A stretch of 64,000 nucleotides of DNA from Gorsachius magnificus (GCA_034008185.1 CM067086.1:29347007-29411006); one strand, 5' to 3'. Shown: positions 23,801-38,800, counted from the stretch's first letter. Notes: generated by a model not told the origin, from the sequence alone. Program-made: numbers and translations.

Positions 23801-26800
23801 AGTTCTCTTCAGGATGTACGAATGCCCCTTCTTATATCCCAGCCTCTGTGCCTGTCCCAATAACCACTGAGGCACCTAGGCAGGAATACTGTCCTCACCT
23901 TTCCATTTTGCAAAGTGTTCCTGCTGGATGTACTCATTGTGCATCTGGAAGCCCCTCAGGAAGTTGTGGTACTTGGAGACTGCAGGGCGGTCCGTCAGGA
24001 TATCCCGGAGAGCCGTGGAGAGGCCGCTCGTTGGAGTGAACATGCATGTAGCCATCTCATATGGCTTCTCGGGCAAGTCCGGTTGTTCCTCTAGAGATAC
24101 ATGGCATAAAAGACATGCAATTGAATTATAACCACAGCTGAGAGGAGGCCAGGCACAAGGAGGAGAAAGGGCCAATGACTCTTCTGTACCAACAGTAGTC
24201 ATGTGTTCACAGCACTGAACATTGCATTATCTTTCTCTGTGGTCTGCAGTGAGTTCCGGTCAATCTCTTGACAAAATATAAAATTACTTTTTTTTTCTGA
24301 ACCCTGGCTGGCCATGTCTGACTAAAGGAGCATTTTCCAAGGGGAAATAATTTTTTTTATATACTTGAGGGGATTACTGCTTTTAAATTCCATGTAGATT
24401 AAAGTCGAAATTCAAAGCTTATTTATAAAATGAAAATTAATTTTTTTTAATTAAATTTTTTTACTTTAAAAAAGAAAATTCAATTTGTTTTGGGTTTGGC
24501 CAGCTGAATTTAACACAAAATTGCAAATTATTTATATAAACCCAAACATAAGGGTTTGGTTTTTTTTTTTTTAAAAAGGCAAATCCTGACCCAAGTTTTT
24601 ACTATAATACTGTTTTTTTGAATTTTAACATGAAATCCCATGAGTATTTTCAAGGAATGGTCTTTCAGTATAGAGTTGCCTCTCTCAGCTGTAATAGAGC
24701 TCCACTCCACTGACTCCCTTTGAGCTCTACTAAATCTTTCTGTTCAGTCAGATTTTGAGGCAGGGATGCAGTATGCAGGACAAACAGATATTGGAGAAGG
24801 AAGTGCTGAAGCTTATCTCCAGCTAACAAAGAGCTGACATGAGGCTTTGGCAGAAGTTCTTTCCAAGTGTTTTAACACAACATCTTAGGACCCACCTTAT
24901 GTATGCACCCCTATATCCTTCCCATCAAGATCTGGCTGATGGTGTCTTTCCTTCTAATAACAATCTCACTGTTTTACTGAACAGCCAGTGCTTTGGTTAT
25001 ATCAAATCACTTTATTTTCCCAGTGCATGAGAGCACCAGGCTGACAGAAAAACCCAGAACATGAGAAATGTGAGCACACCTGCCATATCAGAGGAGCCTG
25101 GAGGAAGAAGGCTGTAAGTCAGACGGTACTTACCTATTTCAGTCACTTTGTCTTGGGTCCACCTGTGCCAGAAGTCCTCTGAATTGTCAGCTGCATGCCA
25201 GGCATCCAAGAGGTTTTTGGAGAAGATACTACTCCACATTCCTAGGAAGTGGGAAAGGTATAATAAGTAGTACTGAGGTAAACACAAGGAAGTTCTTCTA
25301 AAAACTGCCTTCTCTTCCTTTCACAGCTCTTCTCTAACTTTTTTTTGCATTTCTATCCGATTTTTGCATAAGCCCAGACATCTATTTCAGCGTTAGAGTT
25401 CAGTTAGAAGGCAAATTTATTTCAGAAGAAATTTCAGATTATTTTTCCTTCCACTTCTACCTTGAATAACAATTTTTTTGGGAAATCTTACATTGTCATT
25501 TTACTATTTTCATTTCCTTTTTCCTTTGATAGAGAAATATTTTCAGCCAGCTCCTTCCCTGATTCCCTTCTTTCTTGCCCTATTTATTTCTTCTCAACAT
25601 TTCATTCAGCTTTGACAAAGTCTTAGAGATTTCCAACTTTCAAAATATTTTGCAAGCTACGGGAAATGGCGATGTTTCAAAAGCACACACAAAGGTACAT
25701 AACAACCTATTTGTCATTTTAGTTTCATTTTATCTTAGTCCAAATGACAAAACCACTTCTGCTAGCTGGGCAGTTGAGTGAGCCTCAGAAGACATGCTGA
25801 ATTTCAGCTGGCTGAGATATTGAGCTATTCTTGACATGACCCTGTACTCTGCTGCCACATGCAGAACAACAGGTTGCTGGGGACTAATTTCCAGACTCAT
25901 TAGTGTTTGTATTAAATTCATGTCACTCCCCCAGGCAGGTGAGTTACCTTGCATGAAGCAGATCCGGGATTCGGGGAGCTTCTTCATCAGGCGACCCATA
26001 AAGAACTCGCTGCCAAAATCCTCTGCACGAATGAAGGCACCGTACTTCAGGAAGCCCACCTCGTATGGCGTGAACTCCACCCACTCTGCCAAAACACACA
26101 CCAACAATATTAGCTCTGCTGCTAAAACAGTCAAGTCACCAGATATAGAACAAACCTTTCAGGCATCAGCCCTCACAGGTGAGCTGGCTTAGCACGTGCC
26201 CTGAGCAAACCCTGTTGACAGCCACCTCTGAAACAGCTATCGCACTGTCTACAGGTTTGTGAAAGAAAAATGGCAGGGCTAGGAGAAAATTTAAAAATTC
26301 CTCTTTCTTTTTATCTAGCAAGTGGGAAGTTTTCTCATGGAAGGTGGACTAGAACACAGATTGATTTCTATTGCTTTTACTGCCTTTAGCCAACCACAAA
26401 AAACACACATCAAGTGAACTTAAAGCTCCTGGGAATCACTTGCTTTAAGAATTCATAGCAATTCTGAGACATTGTCACAGATCTATGTTGTGTTATTTAG
26501 TCTGAACTTAATGTCTGAATATGCACACTTACGTGCCAGGATATCTTACAAAATAGTGAACTGTTGCTGTCTATCCTGTGGCTGCCCAGTTACTCTTCCT
26601 ATCTCTGAACAGGACTTTTCCTGGCTTGCAGTGAGAATTTAAAACAATTCATCATCATTTACAGTATCCCCACAATGTATTTCCTGAGATAAAAATAGCT
26701 CTTTTTCCAGAATTGAAACATTACCTCTAAAATCTTTGGTGGCAACTTTGTCCTTGACATTGAGGGCAAGGTAGATGGGCAGTGGGTTCTGACCCTGATT

Positions 26801-29800
26801 CACTGCCCGACGTTGATCAGAAAGTCTGTGGTAGCATTTCTGGATTTGGGAAAAAAAAAAAAACAAACCAAAACCGTTAGCTGATAATCTGTTCCTTAAA
26901 GCCATCATCTTATAAAGTCTGAATACAGGATATCCTTTTCCTGAATTTCCTCCTAAATTTACTTCCATGTGCTTGAATAACAGTGGGCAAAGAAATTGTG
27001 GGAATAGGAATAATTACTGTTAAGATAACCAGCCATGTTCTACATTCTGTATACAGTGACAGTAATAAGTTGCTTCACATGCCATTCTAACTTTGCATTG
27101 CTAAATGTAAGTGAAAAAATAGGGCAGATCCGCTGTTATCACATACTTCATCTGTTAAACATAAGAATTCTTCAAGGCAGCAGGTTAACAACCCTTCTAG
27201 TAAAAATTTTTTTGGAAAACCATATTGAAAGTTAACATCCACAAAGGAAAAATCCTTTAGCTGTCCAGTAACTAACACTAACACCAATACTATTTTATAA
27301 ATGAAATGGAGATTTTTGAGTGTACTTCAGCCAAATTAAATTCTAGAAAATTTTGCTATGTAGCACTGAGGCCAGAAATACAATGTAAAATATATGACAG
27401 TATTTAATTTTCTGTTTCTCCTAGACAAAATATAAACCATGTTGACAGGATTTTAAAGTAAAATAGCTTTTTCTCCAACTATCATCAGTCTGCTAGTTTA
27501 CATGGAAAGTTTTGCTTGTTCCATTACAACAAAATTAGGAACAAGATGTTCTGAGAGATCATAGCCAAAGTAGCTGAAAGGCACTTGCAAAATCACAGCT
27601 TCTGTAGCCAAGATGTCTCAGGAGCTCTGGATCTATATACTTTCTCATCACTAAATCTCAAAGTGCAGTGACTACATATGGGTTACAGCTGCAGTACATT
27701 CAAGGTATGACTGCGGCTTGTGTAAATATTGCAGCAGTGGAGACATAAGAGCAAGGGGCCATAAAAACCACCTGAGAATCTCAAAAAATTTCTTGGACAG
27801 CTACAATGTTAATTAGCATGCTAGTTACTTTAGAGCTAGCCTGAGCATTTCTATGTTACGTTCAATCACACTTTAGGCTCCAGTGTAGACATACACTATG
27901 TCTCCAAATTATTAATGTAAGTAAGTGGTGTTCTGCCTACATACCAAATACATTGTTATTGGCCAGGTGCCTCTTCCTAGGGTTTTAATTTCTTGTAATG
28001 GTCATAAAGATCAAGTCACCAACTTTATGAGAATAAAGGCATATAGACATTACCCCATCATTTAACATGGACTCAATCATGAGCCCCCACAGATCAATAA
28101 ATGATGTCTTATGTCCTGCTTGGGTCCTTTGGCTCAGCTCTCGGTAATAATTCCTCAGACTTCTCAAGCAAAAAGCCCCCATTTTGCACTTGGCTGCTTG
28201 CTTCCGAGCTTCGATAATTATTTCTCCAAGATCCTTACGTGACCAATCAGCATCTTCATACAGTTTTGTCATGGTCCTGCAGGCAGGAAACATGATGGAA
28301 AGTGGAAAGAAATGAAGGTGCTTTTGAAACTCAGAGGCTATACTTAGCAGAGCTTTGGGCACTTACTCTTTTATGTTTAGGTTGCTCTCCTCTTTGAGCT
28401 TACTTTGAGCAGAAATGCAAGTCTAAAGGCAATCAGTCAAAAATCACTTGATCTGGATCCAACACAAGCAGCTACACCAGCTGTCTACTCTGTTTCTGTC
28501 CAATAGTAAATAACCATAAAGGATTATTTTACATAGGATTAAGGATGTTTGCGCTTCCAATAAAGTCTCCTTTTTTGGTTAGGGATAAGTTACCTCAGCG
28601 ATGCCAAATGTATGATCCGCAACAGGCCTTTCGTGGGTGACCCTGGCATTCATAGGCCAAAGATGGAAGCAGTAACTCAGCAGACCCCCTTTTACCCTCG
28701 CCAAGATCTAAAACCCTAAACAAAGCACAGGTTTTACTTAACACAACAAGATCCAAACAAGAGTATCAAAATGGCTCCTCACCATGTTGTGCCAGACGAG
28801 CCACTGATGTACGAAACACAATCCAGAACACGCAACTTTTGGAGACCCAAAATGCTGCCGTACATGGCAGTGAGTGCTCTTATCCCACATCCTGCCGTGG
28901 TCACAGCCACTATAGGCACCTGTTCAACACAAAAAAGGGCAGAAAGCATAAGTGCAAAAGTGGCATTAAGGTACATCATGTCAAGACAGGCATGCAAAAG
29001 CAACATCCAGACAATGGTGAAATAAACACATAGACTAGAGATAAAGCGGCATTGTTCTATGAGTTATAAATAACACAAGTTGCTGGACATCCCTGTGGGG
29101 TATACTAAAAGATTTTGGCGCTTCAGGAAGTATTTTTAAGAAAAATGGACCAAAAACCTTGGCTTGAAGTTCCTCCAAAGGATTCACATGAAAGCCTAGT
29201 GGAAATAGAGACTTTGCTCATACAGACTGTTGAGCTCTCCAGCTGAGAGCACCCTGGAGGAGGAGCTGCTGATGGAAGTCCTCTCCTCATCTGGATGGAG
29301 GCAAGAAATCATTCCTCATCACCAGGCTTGAGGGAAAGGAGAGAGAAAAATCCCCCAGCAGTGCCTTTCCTGGTTACCTCATGCTCTTGCAGATCTTCCT
29401 CCAGATGAAGAACATCCTTCAGCGCAGCAGCAACCACCTTTCTCCGGTTTTGCAGGAAATCCTGTTCTTCAGTGCACAGCTCGAACCCTAGGCGGGCATC
29501 TAGGTTTCTTGGCCAGCAAAACAGACCCTGAGTCCTGAGACCAGGGCACAAATATTATTATATTATTATTTGCTATGGTCAACTCCAGCTATGCTTGGGT
29601 GTGTTTACAGACCACTTTATGGACAGTGTCATGTAATACATGAGAAAGCGCAACACCACAGACAGGCTGCTGTTAATTGCTGTAGCTGCTAACAAGAATG
29701 CAGGTGGGAAGGCAGAACATGACATACTGTCCTGGTATGGCAACAAGGTTCCTACATCACACTTCTGGTTTTCTTTGGTCTTATAACTCATTTTTCAAGT

Positions 29801-32800
29801 TTCCGTAGTGCCTGCCATATGTGCCTATAACAAGATAACCGCTGTCAACAGGCACTGCAGTCGATTAGGGAAACAGCTACCATGCCTTGGTGTTATTTTG
29901 TCTGTATAATATGGAAATATTATTTCTTTGTGGAGCTGCTCTCTCCATCTGTGGTCATAATAGCGCACACAAATTGAGATCTAGTTACTGAGCTGCACTA
30001 ACAGCTTGGAAACTTGGAGGAAAGGGGGCCCATAATTTAATTCTTCATCATTGAAAAAGGAGAACCTGGCAAACAGAAGCCTGCAACCCAAATATGAGCA
30101 CACCTCTGCTTGCAACTGAACCGGCACGGACCCCTGCTGATTTCAAATAAGCTTTGTGTGGGTGCAAATGCCTCCCAGTTACAGGATGAGGTCTTGCTGG
30201 AGACTCACTTACCATTCATTTGCCTTTGTGTACAAGTCAATTGTCCTGTCCTGAAAATCGCAATACAAACAGTGTAAGCATGCTCAGGTCATTAATCCTG
30301 CGCCTTCCTCCCCCACTCCATCTCTGGGCTGAGTTTCACTATCTTTGCAGTCAGCAACGCAGCTGCGGAATCTGGCCAGCAACGGTCTGCATCGTGAGAA
30401 ATATAATGAGCTCCAGTACAGGCTGGGTGCCATAGAAAGTGTGCCATCCACCCAAGCTAGGTGGGCTTAGGGCCCCATAGCTTTTCTGGGAAGGTCACTG
30501 AAAGGTGGGCAATGAACTGCAGGCATATAGAGGTTCTCTGTTTTATCTTCTGCTTCAGGCCTTCCCTTTGCAAATATGTCTTAATTGTTAATTGTTGTTA
30601 ATTACTGTTAGCTTACATAATATGTTCATCAACCTATTAGGTATGTCCTGAGGAAATTAGTTTAAACTCAGAACAGGATTGAATGGCATACCTGGAACAA
30701 CATGCAGAACAAAAGAAAAAAAATATTGCATAGTTGCAGAGTGACTGTAATTCACACCTTGCACTGCGTTGTGTCTGACAGGAACTGAACCACTGAACTG
30801 TAAGACCCATCAGCCACCAAACTGAATGCGTGTTGGGCTGTATTTTATTAAGAAAGACTTGTTCTCACCTCTGCTATTGTTATTTTCTCTTGTATAGGAA
30901 GTGAGTTCAGAGCTAGAGTCACAGACTCGTTCATATCCCTTTCATTTTGACTTGATATAGACTGGAAAAAAGGGTAAAAAAAGATGGTTAACTATTGTAC
31001 AAAAAGGGGGAAACAAGAGGTAAAAGCAGTCTCCCCTGCGTACATGGGCTTCCCTGCACACACATTCAGGTCTTGGAGGTCCCCAAGGAAATACACAGCA
31101 GAGAGCCAGCTACGCGTTGGTGCCAATCACATACCCTGCTGAGCCGCCTCCGCCGCGGTAGAGCCACAGTGAGCGCCGACTGACTGTATTTGATGTAGTG
31201 GAACCTGGCTGGGGAGGTCGGGCAGAGGCAGGAGCTCAGTGTGTGGGTCTGGGTTCCTTCATATGACCCATCCACAGTTAATGCAAACTTTCTCTCTGAA
31301 GCAAAGGAGTATCAAACATAAGTTCTTCAAAAAATGTGGTTTGTTTCTTTGCACAGTAATGTAATATATGGGTTTTTTCTTAAGTAATGACTTCATTTTG
31401 GTACCCAAACTATAGGATAAATAGACTCATTTATCTGAGCCTTTGGTTTTCAGATTTAGTGTTTGTGCACAGAACATGCTGTACAGTAACCTCTACATGG
31501 TTCCTGTACAGAACATGCTATAGTACCACTGCACTTCCACATACACGGTGATTGCTAAGGCTCCCACTCTATTCATTAAATAATGATTCACAGCTGAAAA
31601 CAGTTTTCTGGGAAAAAAGCACTCTCCCCTGAAAGTCTGAAAAGTACCTCAGCAATAACACAGTATGTGGTACTAAAATATTATTCTGATATAATAATAA
31701 TAAGGTATTTTGAAAATTTCAGACTTTTGGGAGAAAGACTTTTTTTTTTGGTAGCAGACCACAATTCTCTTTGGAACCAGTAAAATCTCAGTCCCTCTAT
31801 CATGTTTCCTTTTACTTCAACCTGTAATATTTCTTTTGAAATTATTTCTAACACTTACAAAAATAATGTCTGGTGTTTTTTGGCCTTCAGGTAATAAGCC
31901 CCAGGTACGTCCCTTCAAGTAATTGAGAAAAGGTCTTTTTATAGAATGGTATCAACCTGGGTTCAAGGCACAATAACATTCTGTAAATCCAAACACTCAA
32001 AGGTACATAGCCTTCAAAGGAATTATCCCATTGAAGCATTTTCAACCCCATCTAGCAAACTTCTTCACTGTGACAATTGAGTTTGGTGGCTTGGGGCCAT
32101 CAGGAGATGTCAGAGTGTGCTGTTTTAAAAATCACATAGGAGATGCACAGGTCCACAAGCATGGACTCGACACAGTAGTGATGCACTGCTTAAAATGTGC
32201 AACAAATGTCTTTGGTAATATAGTGTGTGTCTCCTGTTTCACCCAGTGGCATGCTTTATATTGTTACTTCTAAAGAAATGTTAAGAAGTTAAGAATTGAT
32301 AAAAGAGGCACAATCCTCATCCTGCCCATTTTCTTTATCTCAGAATCCAGCAACAACAGGAATTTGCTCCAGTTCAAGACTCAGAAAATTTCAATTCCCC
32401 GCACAAACATTTTGGAAAGTTATAAACATCTGACAAGTTGTCATCAGAGACAGAAGTATTTTGTGGGGAAACAAGACCACATGCTCATCACGTCGCATTC
32501 TGTATTAATTGGTATACTTTTTTAGTACTAATTGTACTAATTGGTATATTCTTCACCAACTACAGCCCCCTCCAGATGTCCCACTGACATCTGTGGGATT
32601 TTGTCTTGTGTCTTAAATAACTTTAAACCAGTGCGCTCAAGCGTAAAACGCTGAACGCTTTTGCCATAAAGTGGCATCCAGATTTGCTCTGTAAGTCAGG
32701 AAAAGGCTCACCTGTACTGTCCTTCCTCAGCCTCCCGCCATTCACCTGCACCTCCAAACACGAAACCTCACGGGACTGTGAGAGACAACCAGGGAAAGAG

Positions 32801-35800
32801 AAAAAGGCTTTCGCTGTCAGCATTGCTCTGCCTTGGCTGGTCCCTCGAGCCCATGTGGGGTGCAGGGGCTTGGGGCACGCAGCTCAGCAGAGAGATGGGT
32901 GCCAGCCTATAAGCCCCCCTACCAGGTCTAGGGAGGTAGCATTAGGGTTCCACATGGGAAATAACAGATTGTGTAGAGATGAGGGAAGAAGAGGGATCTG
33001 CTCGCTCCTGCCTGGAGAAGCAGTCCCGCAAGGGCACAGGAGAGGACCGGCCGCAGGGAAGGGGTGGGGGGCAGGGGTGCAGGGCAGGATGCTCAGCCTG
33101 GCTCTCACCAGGCAGATGGAGGGATGGCGTCCGCCTGAGCCCAGCTCACTTTGGGCAGAGGCAAGCGCTGGCAGCAGCTCACAGCTTTCACAGCTGCAGC
33201 CTTTCCCAGCATGAGTCACTAGGAGGGACTGCGTGAGAAAGCCAACGCTGACACCAGCCTTAGCCTGCCTCTCCACCAATGCCTTCGTGCCACCCTATGG
33301 AGCAACTGCCCGGTACCTTTATTACTAGCTTTGCAATAAGCATTGCTATATGGCAGGGAAAGGATTATGAAATAGAAATTACCACTAAAACTCCGTTAGT
33401 AACAATGTTTTCAGGAGGATCCGGACTAAAAGACAAAATAGAAAACAATCAATTCAAAACCAGCATTCTCCTTTTTTCTGTTTGTTTGGTTTGTTGGGGT
33501 TTTTTTAACTCTTTAATAATTATTTCATTACCTTTATCTTTAACAGTCTGTCTTTGGACAGGCAGCATGGGCAAACAGCATCAGAATTTCTAACTGGACA
33601 TTCAATCCAATTTGCCTCTCACAGGCTTGAGTCTGAACTTTAGACTGTTTATGGAGATCTGCTGAACAGAGGAGTTCCTCCCTGTATCAGACATGATTGT
33701 CTTCTGACACACTGAAGCAAATTTACACAGGGATGGCATAATTACACCGTTGCCCCATATTGCTCAGTTCAAACCAGGGGGGATCAGAGCTGAAGAGCTG
33801 ATGAACTCATCCAATATTCCATAACAATAAAAGAAAAAATATTACCATTTATCTTAAAGGACTGATTTACATGCCCATTCTCTCCATTAACTGTACAGTC
33901 AGCACAGAAACACAGTAAAAATGTTTTTTTAATCTATTTCCACAACTAAAACAAATTCCAAGTATCATTTTCCCACAATCTTGTGACAAAGCAAACAGCT
34001 GGGATCCTGCAGTAAGGAGCAAGAGGAGTTTGAAACTTAAAACGCCCTCCTTTGCAGAATGCCCCTCGCAGCCTGGTGAGCAGCCGCCATCAGGGGCATC
34101 TCTGTGCTCCCGTCAGCATCTGTGCTAGCTTCTCTGTGTGTCTGGATGCATGCACGTCATGCACCCCTTCTCCATTCAATGTCCTACACAAGCAACACTC
34201 AAAGTTCCCCTCTGCTTTAGGGGGCTGCAGGTGTAAACTGATTGCCTTGTGTCAGTAACATTTTGTCTCCGGCTTACATTTCTACTGATCACCTATTTGA
34301 CCTTACACACCTGCTCTCCATTGTGAATTCAACCTCCAGCTCCTCTTTTCCCTGTGAAAGAAAATGAAGGGAGTCACTGCAGGTTGATTCTCCTGTGAAG
34401 AGAGATAACCTACAGGAATTTGTGCTCTTAAGGGGACTAAAAGCCAGTGTCCACCTTTTGTTACTGCACATGCAACAGATTGCGCATGCAATCAAATTCA
34501 GCACTCACTGAAGTAAAGTATTTCTAGGCCTAAACACTGTCCTTAAAACTTCAGTATAAAGTTGTCTCAACCTTACGAAATCAAGACCTGCTGAAAAACT
34601 CACTTATGAAAATTGGGTTTGCAGCTTCTGACTGCAGATCACTACTTTTATATTAACAGGACATAACACAGCTCAGAACCACCTCCAACTGCAAAGGGGT
34701 CGGGGTAAATTCTAGGTATTTTGGCATTGAGCACAACAACCAGACAATCAAGTCCAATAATGTTGGCCAACTCTGCCTGTAGAAGCAGCACCCAAAATCT
34801 GCAGTAATTACAGAAGAAACACTGGGTATCAACCCCTGAAAAAGATGGACATACTCAGGTGGATAAATGGGCAGTAAGAATGGCTTGTATATGGGACATG
34901 CAAGAGGAGATAACCACATTCTCACCTGACCACATCCCCTTAGCTTCATCCTTGAACTTTGTCCATACCTGTGGATTCAGCTGGAAGCAGAGCTGAAGGT
35001 TTTCTCCAAGCTGGATTTTGGAGACATCAAAGAATACAGTGAGCAGATGATCATCTTGAGTTACGTTGTCCTCATCACAAACTTTCAGTTCCAGAATGTT
35101 CTGGAATAATAAAAACAAATAGATTGCATAAGGTTTAACAAACGTAAGATGCCACAGGTATTTTAATTTAGCTAAAGGAATTTGGGAAAGAAGTTCAAGA
35201 ATTAAAGCAAAGGCAACAGTAAAATACAAATTTTGCAGTTGCAGTCTACAGTCAATTGACTGTTCAGAAAGATACAGTCTTATTGAACCATTGAAAGCTA
35301 AATAACTACAGTAAGAGTGTGAATGCTTCATAAGGGAACTCAGAGACCCACAGCATGGAAGGGCTATATGGTAGCTGTGATATCTGGTAAGAATACATGT
35401 TGGGGATAGCCACTCTTCCTACCTTAACCTGGTTTTGAATGGTGAAGTGGAAGGCTTCATTCCATGTTGGGTTCTTGCTGTTCTGGATTGTTTTGGTGCG
35501 GAAATGCTGCACGGAAGCCGTTGGCAGGCTTAAGCTCACGTAGCAGTCCGACTGGGTTACTGTTGAAGAGAGGGAAAGCGTGAAAGCAGTGGACCAATGA
35601 AATGCATCTAGTACCCCATAAGGTGTTGCACCAAATGAATTTTTAAGCTCTATACACAGGACAATATGCAGAACACAGGCTGGCATGCTAGCTAAGGTGC
35701 CATCAAGCCAGTGCTAGACAACCAGCTTGCTTTACTCTTTGTTAAAGCCTGGCAGTTTGCTCTTCTTGAGAACTACGTCTTTTAATTGCTGGAAAAACAA

Positions 35801-38800
35801 TAAATATCCAAAACATGCAGTTACATTGCATTCCTTTTCCAAGAGATACATAGCCAGACTACCTATATATATCAGACTTCAAAGATTTTAACACCGACAA
35901 GCCATCCATGTGCACAGGGCCACGCACATACACGAGAGCCTCACAGGGCTGGGCATTGCTGATGGTTCATTCAGGAACACAGAGCAAGGTAATATTTACA
36001 GCTGTAATGGGGTCTGCAACAGCCAGAGCCCAGCTCATACACAGTGGGTTTCCACAGGTAGGCATGGACATGCCTTAATGTTTCTGAGGTAGCTCTAGCT
36101 GTAAGTTCCATTCGTCTACTTTTTGGAGCATCCTTTCTTTTCTCTAGCACACCTGGCTGCCAATGCAGTCGTGACAGGAGCTCATTTCACTGGAGGTTCC
36201 CATAAAGCCCCACTGGTGTCACAGAAGGCAGGTCTTCCACCAAAGCGCTTGATCTCAGTATGCCTTTTTCCCTTTTGAAAAGTTAAAGAAGGGAACACTC
36301 ACACATACACCATAGAGCTGAACAACAGAGCTTTTCAAGAAAAAAAATTTAAGAAAAACCCTTTCAAGAAAAATAAATTTATCATCTGTGGAGAAGATGA
36401 ATTGCATTTAATCCTCTGTGAAATGGACTAAAATGAATACACAAGAAAAGTGTTGAAATACTGAACAGTCTGATGGTGTAACATTTGGTTTGAGAAGCAG
36501 CTGTCCTGAGGGAGAGGTTTTGCCAGTAAAGCTGTATAAAAAATATTGCTTAATGCCACTACTTTCACCTGCATCTCTGTGCCTCAGCCAGAGAGGGATA
36601 AGGGTATTTGCAACACTTGTGCTGGGCAGGTGAAAGCTTGCCTGTGCTTCCCAGAACTTCCCAGCACAGAGCGAGGTGACATTGCTTCTTTGCACAAGAT
36701 TGCATTGCTTTGGCTTTGCTGTTTCAATTAGAGGCGTGCTGGTCATAGTTCACCTATGAATTTTAATGGTTCCAGATGTAGGGAGGGCGGTTTTAGCATT
36801 TTTACTTTCCTTTCCCACATGGAGAGGCCAGTTGTAAAGTTTGGCTTCCCACCTGAGCTCCTTCATAGGTGAGGCATGTTCATGACCAAAGCTTCAGTAT
36901 GAAACAGTGGTTAGCAGCAGCCTGCAGTGCTTACATCATCAACAAGCACTTTCATTCTGAGGTCAGAATAATCTGCCTGCAAATACATTTTGTCATAGTT
37001 ATTAAGAAATAAAGGGCGACTCTGAATCATGAGATTAACAATCCTGTGGACCCACACTCAAAATCAGGGATGATCACCCTACAGAATACAATCTGTTAGT
37101 TAGGGACAACCACCCACACAAGTGCCAAAGATAGCATGGGGGAGTATTGCCCATAAATGCCAATCCCATCATTAGCATTACATTTCCTCTATTTGTAACG
37201 CCACCTACTTGAGCATTCCTGCCATTGCAGAGCAGACACTCCTTCATCTGACTAGACTTAGTCTTGTCCCACTTAGTGTTACTGGTAGACCTGACTTTGG
37301 GAAGCACAGAATAATTGACTCAGCCCTTTATTGCACTCTATGTGTAACTGAAAAATTAGCAAATCCAGCCTTTTTTTTTTTCCCCCGACTCCCCTGAGGC
37401 TTAAGTCATCTTTAAGTAACTCTGAACAGAGAGAAAAAAAAAAAAAAAAAGAGTAACTTTGATGAAGGTAGTTGTGGTATATACAAAGTTATATAAATTT
37501 TAAAAGAAAAAAAATCTAAACACATAGAAGTCACCTGAGTTTCTAACAGTCCTAACCACTCCAAAACTTTTGTGCATATACAGGAAATGTCCATATGAAA
37601 ATTCTTTTTGGCTCTTGGGAAGTCCAGGTAGATATTAGCAGAGAATGCTGTCAGCTCTTCTTCCCACTAGGAAAAGGGTCAGAAGGACCTGAGTCCATAA
37701 ATTTGTCAGCAACCCAAAGTTGATTTCACTAACACTTCCCAAATAGCAATACATGCTTTGACTAGGTCTGTTGCAAAGAATGAAGTATGACTTCAAAAGT
37801 TCACCACTGTTTTCCTTTTCTGCAAGTGATCCCTGTCTGCTACTGTGCTGTATTGTATGCCTTTAAGAAATAACTAGTCAGGCAGCCGAGCTCTGACTTC
37901 TCATTTCAGATCTCTGATTTTCCCCAGGGGACTCCTGACAGCCACTAAACAAGCATGCTTCCCTCTTCCCATCTGCAAAGCATGTTTGTCAATGCCTTTT
38001 GCAATTCAGAGGTGTCCTCTGAAACCTAATTGTCTCTTGTTCATGAAGTATTTTCCAGCTGTTGTAAGAGAGGCACTTACAACACCCAGGAACCTTTTTT
38101 TTGCACATCTCTGATACCTCAGGCCTGTATTCTCCCCAGGCAGCTCCAGGCACAAGCAGATCTGAGAACTGGAACTCCACAGCGTATCCTTCGCCCAAGC
38201 CAGTCAGTCATGCCACAATATCCCATCACCTTGTATCAAGTGCCTCTTTACATATACTTACAAGGCTCCCATTGCCAGCCACGTGCAAGCAAATCATCAT
38301 AACCCTGGTACACAAGCCTAACCACCAACTAACTACAGTGATTACGCTCACATGTGGTACGCACAGCAGAGCTTCAGAGCAGCGACCTGTGGTGTCCCTC
38401 CCCTGGACCACAACACACAAGTAGCTGTCAAACGTGCTTGGGGTGGCAGCCATGGTATCGCTGTGGGGCAATATCCTGCCAAAAGCAGGCGTGGCACCGG
38501 GTGTTTACGACAACATGGTCTCTTCGTCCAGTTATTACACTAAGTTTCTAATTATCTTCCAGGATAGCAGCAGGACTGGATCTTAATTGTGCTTTACCTT
38601 TGGAAAACATTACAGCAACATGACCGATGCTCAGAACCATCATAGCCCCAGCACCACACTGCTTCCCAGAAAAGAGCAGTGCACCAGCTATTCTGGCTTG
38701 AGCTGAAGATCTCACCTGTCTCACAGGCAGCTCAAATGCAAACAGGACTAAACCAAAATATTTTCATTTTAATTCTACCTCCTTTTTTGATGCCAACAGA

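Noticed and set aside
28783..28919. Copy A as a plain pseudogene because of the oxyanion change
   Set aside because: All 20 exons are open, splice sites are intact and phases agree, so the gene appears to be maintained.
32679..33290. GC-rich overlapping open frames on both strands
   Set aside because: They overlap the real exon 7 of copy A and are GC-driven; no domain was recognised.
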